A stretch of 7,227 bases of DNA from Bacteroidales bacterium (GTDB lineage Bacteria > Bacteroidota > Bacteroidia > Bacteroidales > UBA932): assembly GCA_017555925.1 (NCBI GenBank), contig JAFZFL010000216.1, positions 1 to 7,227 of the forward strand. The letters are read 5' to 3'. This document shows positions 6,705 to 7,227 of this stretch, one piece after another. The first letter of the stretch is position 1. Every line of letters begins with the position of its first letter. Made by a program: the position numbers and the translations under genes. The notes beneath the pieces were generated by a model. That model had not been told where the DNA came from, made no database searches, and worked only from the letters and a program-made list of their open reading frames with translations.

Positions 6705-7227
6705 CTACTGTGCCTTTATTATCGTACAGGTTGCTGTGGTAGAAATATTGGCACTATCTGTAACAGTAATTATAAATTTGTGCTCATCTCCAGGAGTGGC
6801 AATTGCTATAAGCATAGACATCAATCCTCCAATTGAGAACTTGGCCTCTGTGGTGCCGGATATAGGTTTTGCAGGATCTATAAGTCCCAAGCTCTCCAAG
6901 AAAGATTTTCTGGTCTGGCTCACATCATCACTGCCAAAGTTCACAATACTGAATTCAGCTCCACCCAAATCCATTTCACTCAAGAAATCAGGAGTAAGTG
7001 TAGGAGAATCAATTTTCACCCATACATCCTTTATTGTTTTACCATTCAGAGTCTTGAAAGTTATATCAACAACAGGATTGGCATTTGCTTCTGCCTTTGT
7101 AAGATATAGAGGCGTGCCTATACCCTTTCCTGTAATTACAGGAGCTGCGTTGTCTGCATCTCCAGAGCCCTCATTTCCTGAGCCTCCGTCTCCAGAACCC
7201 TCGTTTCCAGAACCTTCATTTCCAGAG
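6705..7227 (-). CDS. 3' part of a Bacteroidetes beta-domain protein with Gly/Ser linker
   Basis: The frame is open from the window edge to the TAG at 6705, giving about 173 visible codons; the true start lies beyond 7227. The GTG at 7019 is internal, not the start. The visible protein opens with five SG[ND]-type pentapeptides, a flexible linker of the kind often found just after the lipid-anchored Cys of Bacteroidetes lipoproteins. A beta-rich domain follows, with PVITGKG, VDITFKTLNG, VWVKIDSPTLTPDFL, ISGTTEAKFSIGGL and HKFIITVTDS. This domain aligns by eye with residues about 276-415 of the protein encoded at 4452-6683, which has PSFTAEG, VTVSAPAGIKSLIV, TTIDLTSFIFYL and YAMTIQALDM in the same order. 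It lies 21 nt upstream of that gene and is very likely co-transcribed with it. The function is unknown. A lipoprotein anchor is inferred only, since the N-terminus is not visible. Confidence 0.82.
   Translation of the reverse strand, partial: SGNEGSGNEGSGDGGSGNEGSGDADNAAPVITGKGIGTPLYLTKAEANANPVVDITFKTLNGKTIKDVWVKIDSPTLTPDFLSEMDLGGAEFSIVNFGSDDVSQTRKSFLESLGLIDPAKPISGTTEAKFSIGGLMSMLIAIATPGDEHKFIITVTDSANISTTATCTIIKAQ
7152..7226 (-). repeat. 15-bp coding tandem repeat (SGNEG-type pentapeptides)
   Basis: Five in-frame 15-bp units encode SGNEG, SGNEG, SGDGG, SGNEG and SGDAD. The units differ mostly at third codon positions and at the Asn/Asp and Glu/Gly codons, and the last has decayed. The array runs off the window edge, so the copy number is a minimum. 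Because the unit is a multiple of three, copy-number change would alter linker length without a frameshift. The composition (Gly, Ser, Asn, Glu) implies an unstructured, hydrophilic spacer. Confidence 0.9.

Noticed and set aside
6705..7019. A short gene starting at GTG 7019
   Set aside because: The frame stays open upstream to the window edge and encodes a repeat linker and the first strands of the same domain, so the GTG is internal.

Overview
The window looks like a chromosomal segment from a Bacteroidales member (Bacteroides or a close relative). The evidence is three lipoproteins with Bacteroidetes-type signal peptides, families largely restricted to that phylum (DUF4493, PCMD), promoter boxes of the TAnnTTTG type, and a lack of clear Shine-Dalgarno sites. 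All supported genes are on the minus strand, so transcription runs from high to low coordinates.

Right part (7227 to 2061) is a cell-surface gene cluster. In reading order it holds: (i) the 3' part of a gene whose visible start is a Gly/Ser/Asn/Glu repeat linker followed by a beta-rich domain; (ii) a 743-residue lipoprotein with an N-terminal DUF4493-like domain, a copy of the domain seen in gene (i), an FN3-like domain and a C-terminal PCMD (putative carbohydrate metabolism domain); (iii) a small outer-membrane beta-barrel whose start codon overlaps the stop of gene (ii) (TAATG); (iv) a second PCMD lipoprotein with two Ig-like repeats and an FN3-like domain. Spacings of -1 to about 75 nt and shared domains suggest one operon making an outer-membrane or surface-exposed assembly, probably for binding glycan or another extracellular ligand. 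No SusC/SusD pair, glycoside hydrolase or regulator is visible, so this is not a recognisable PUL core.

Middle part (1978 to 551): a lipoprotein S41 (C-terminal-processing/tricorn-like) serine protease with intact Ser/Lys catalytic residues. An 82-nt gap upstream holds a -7-like box flanked by an inverted repeat, so it may be transcribed separately from the surface operon or in addition to it.

Left part (550 to 1) is markedly AT-rich. It holds a short zinc-ribbon protein gene with a good Bacteroidetes promoter candidate, four perfect copies of a 10-bp tandem repeat in the presumed leader, and a strong AT-rich intrinsic terminator downstream. I see no gene in positions 1-93.

The most interesting items are the surface operon with two different PCMD proteins built around one barrel, the A-tract tandem repeat in the leader of the zinc-ribbon gene, and the inverted repeat at the protease promoter.
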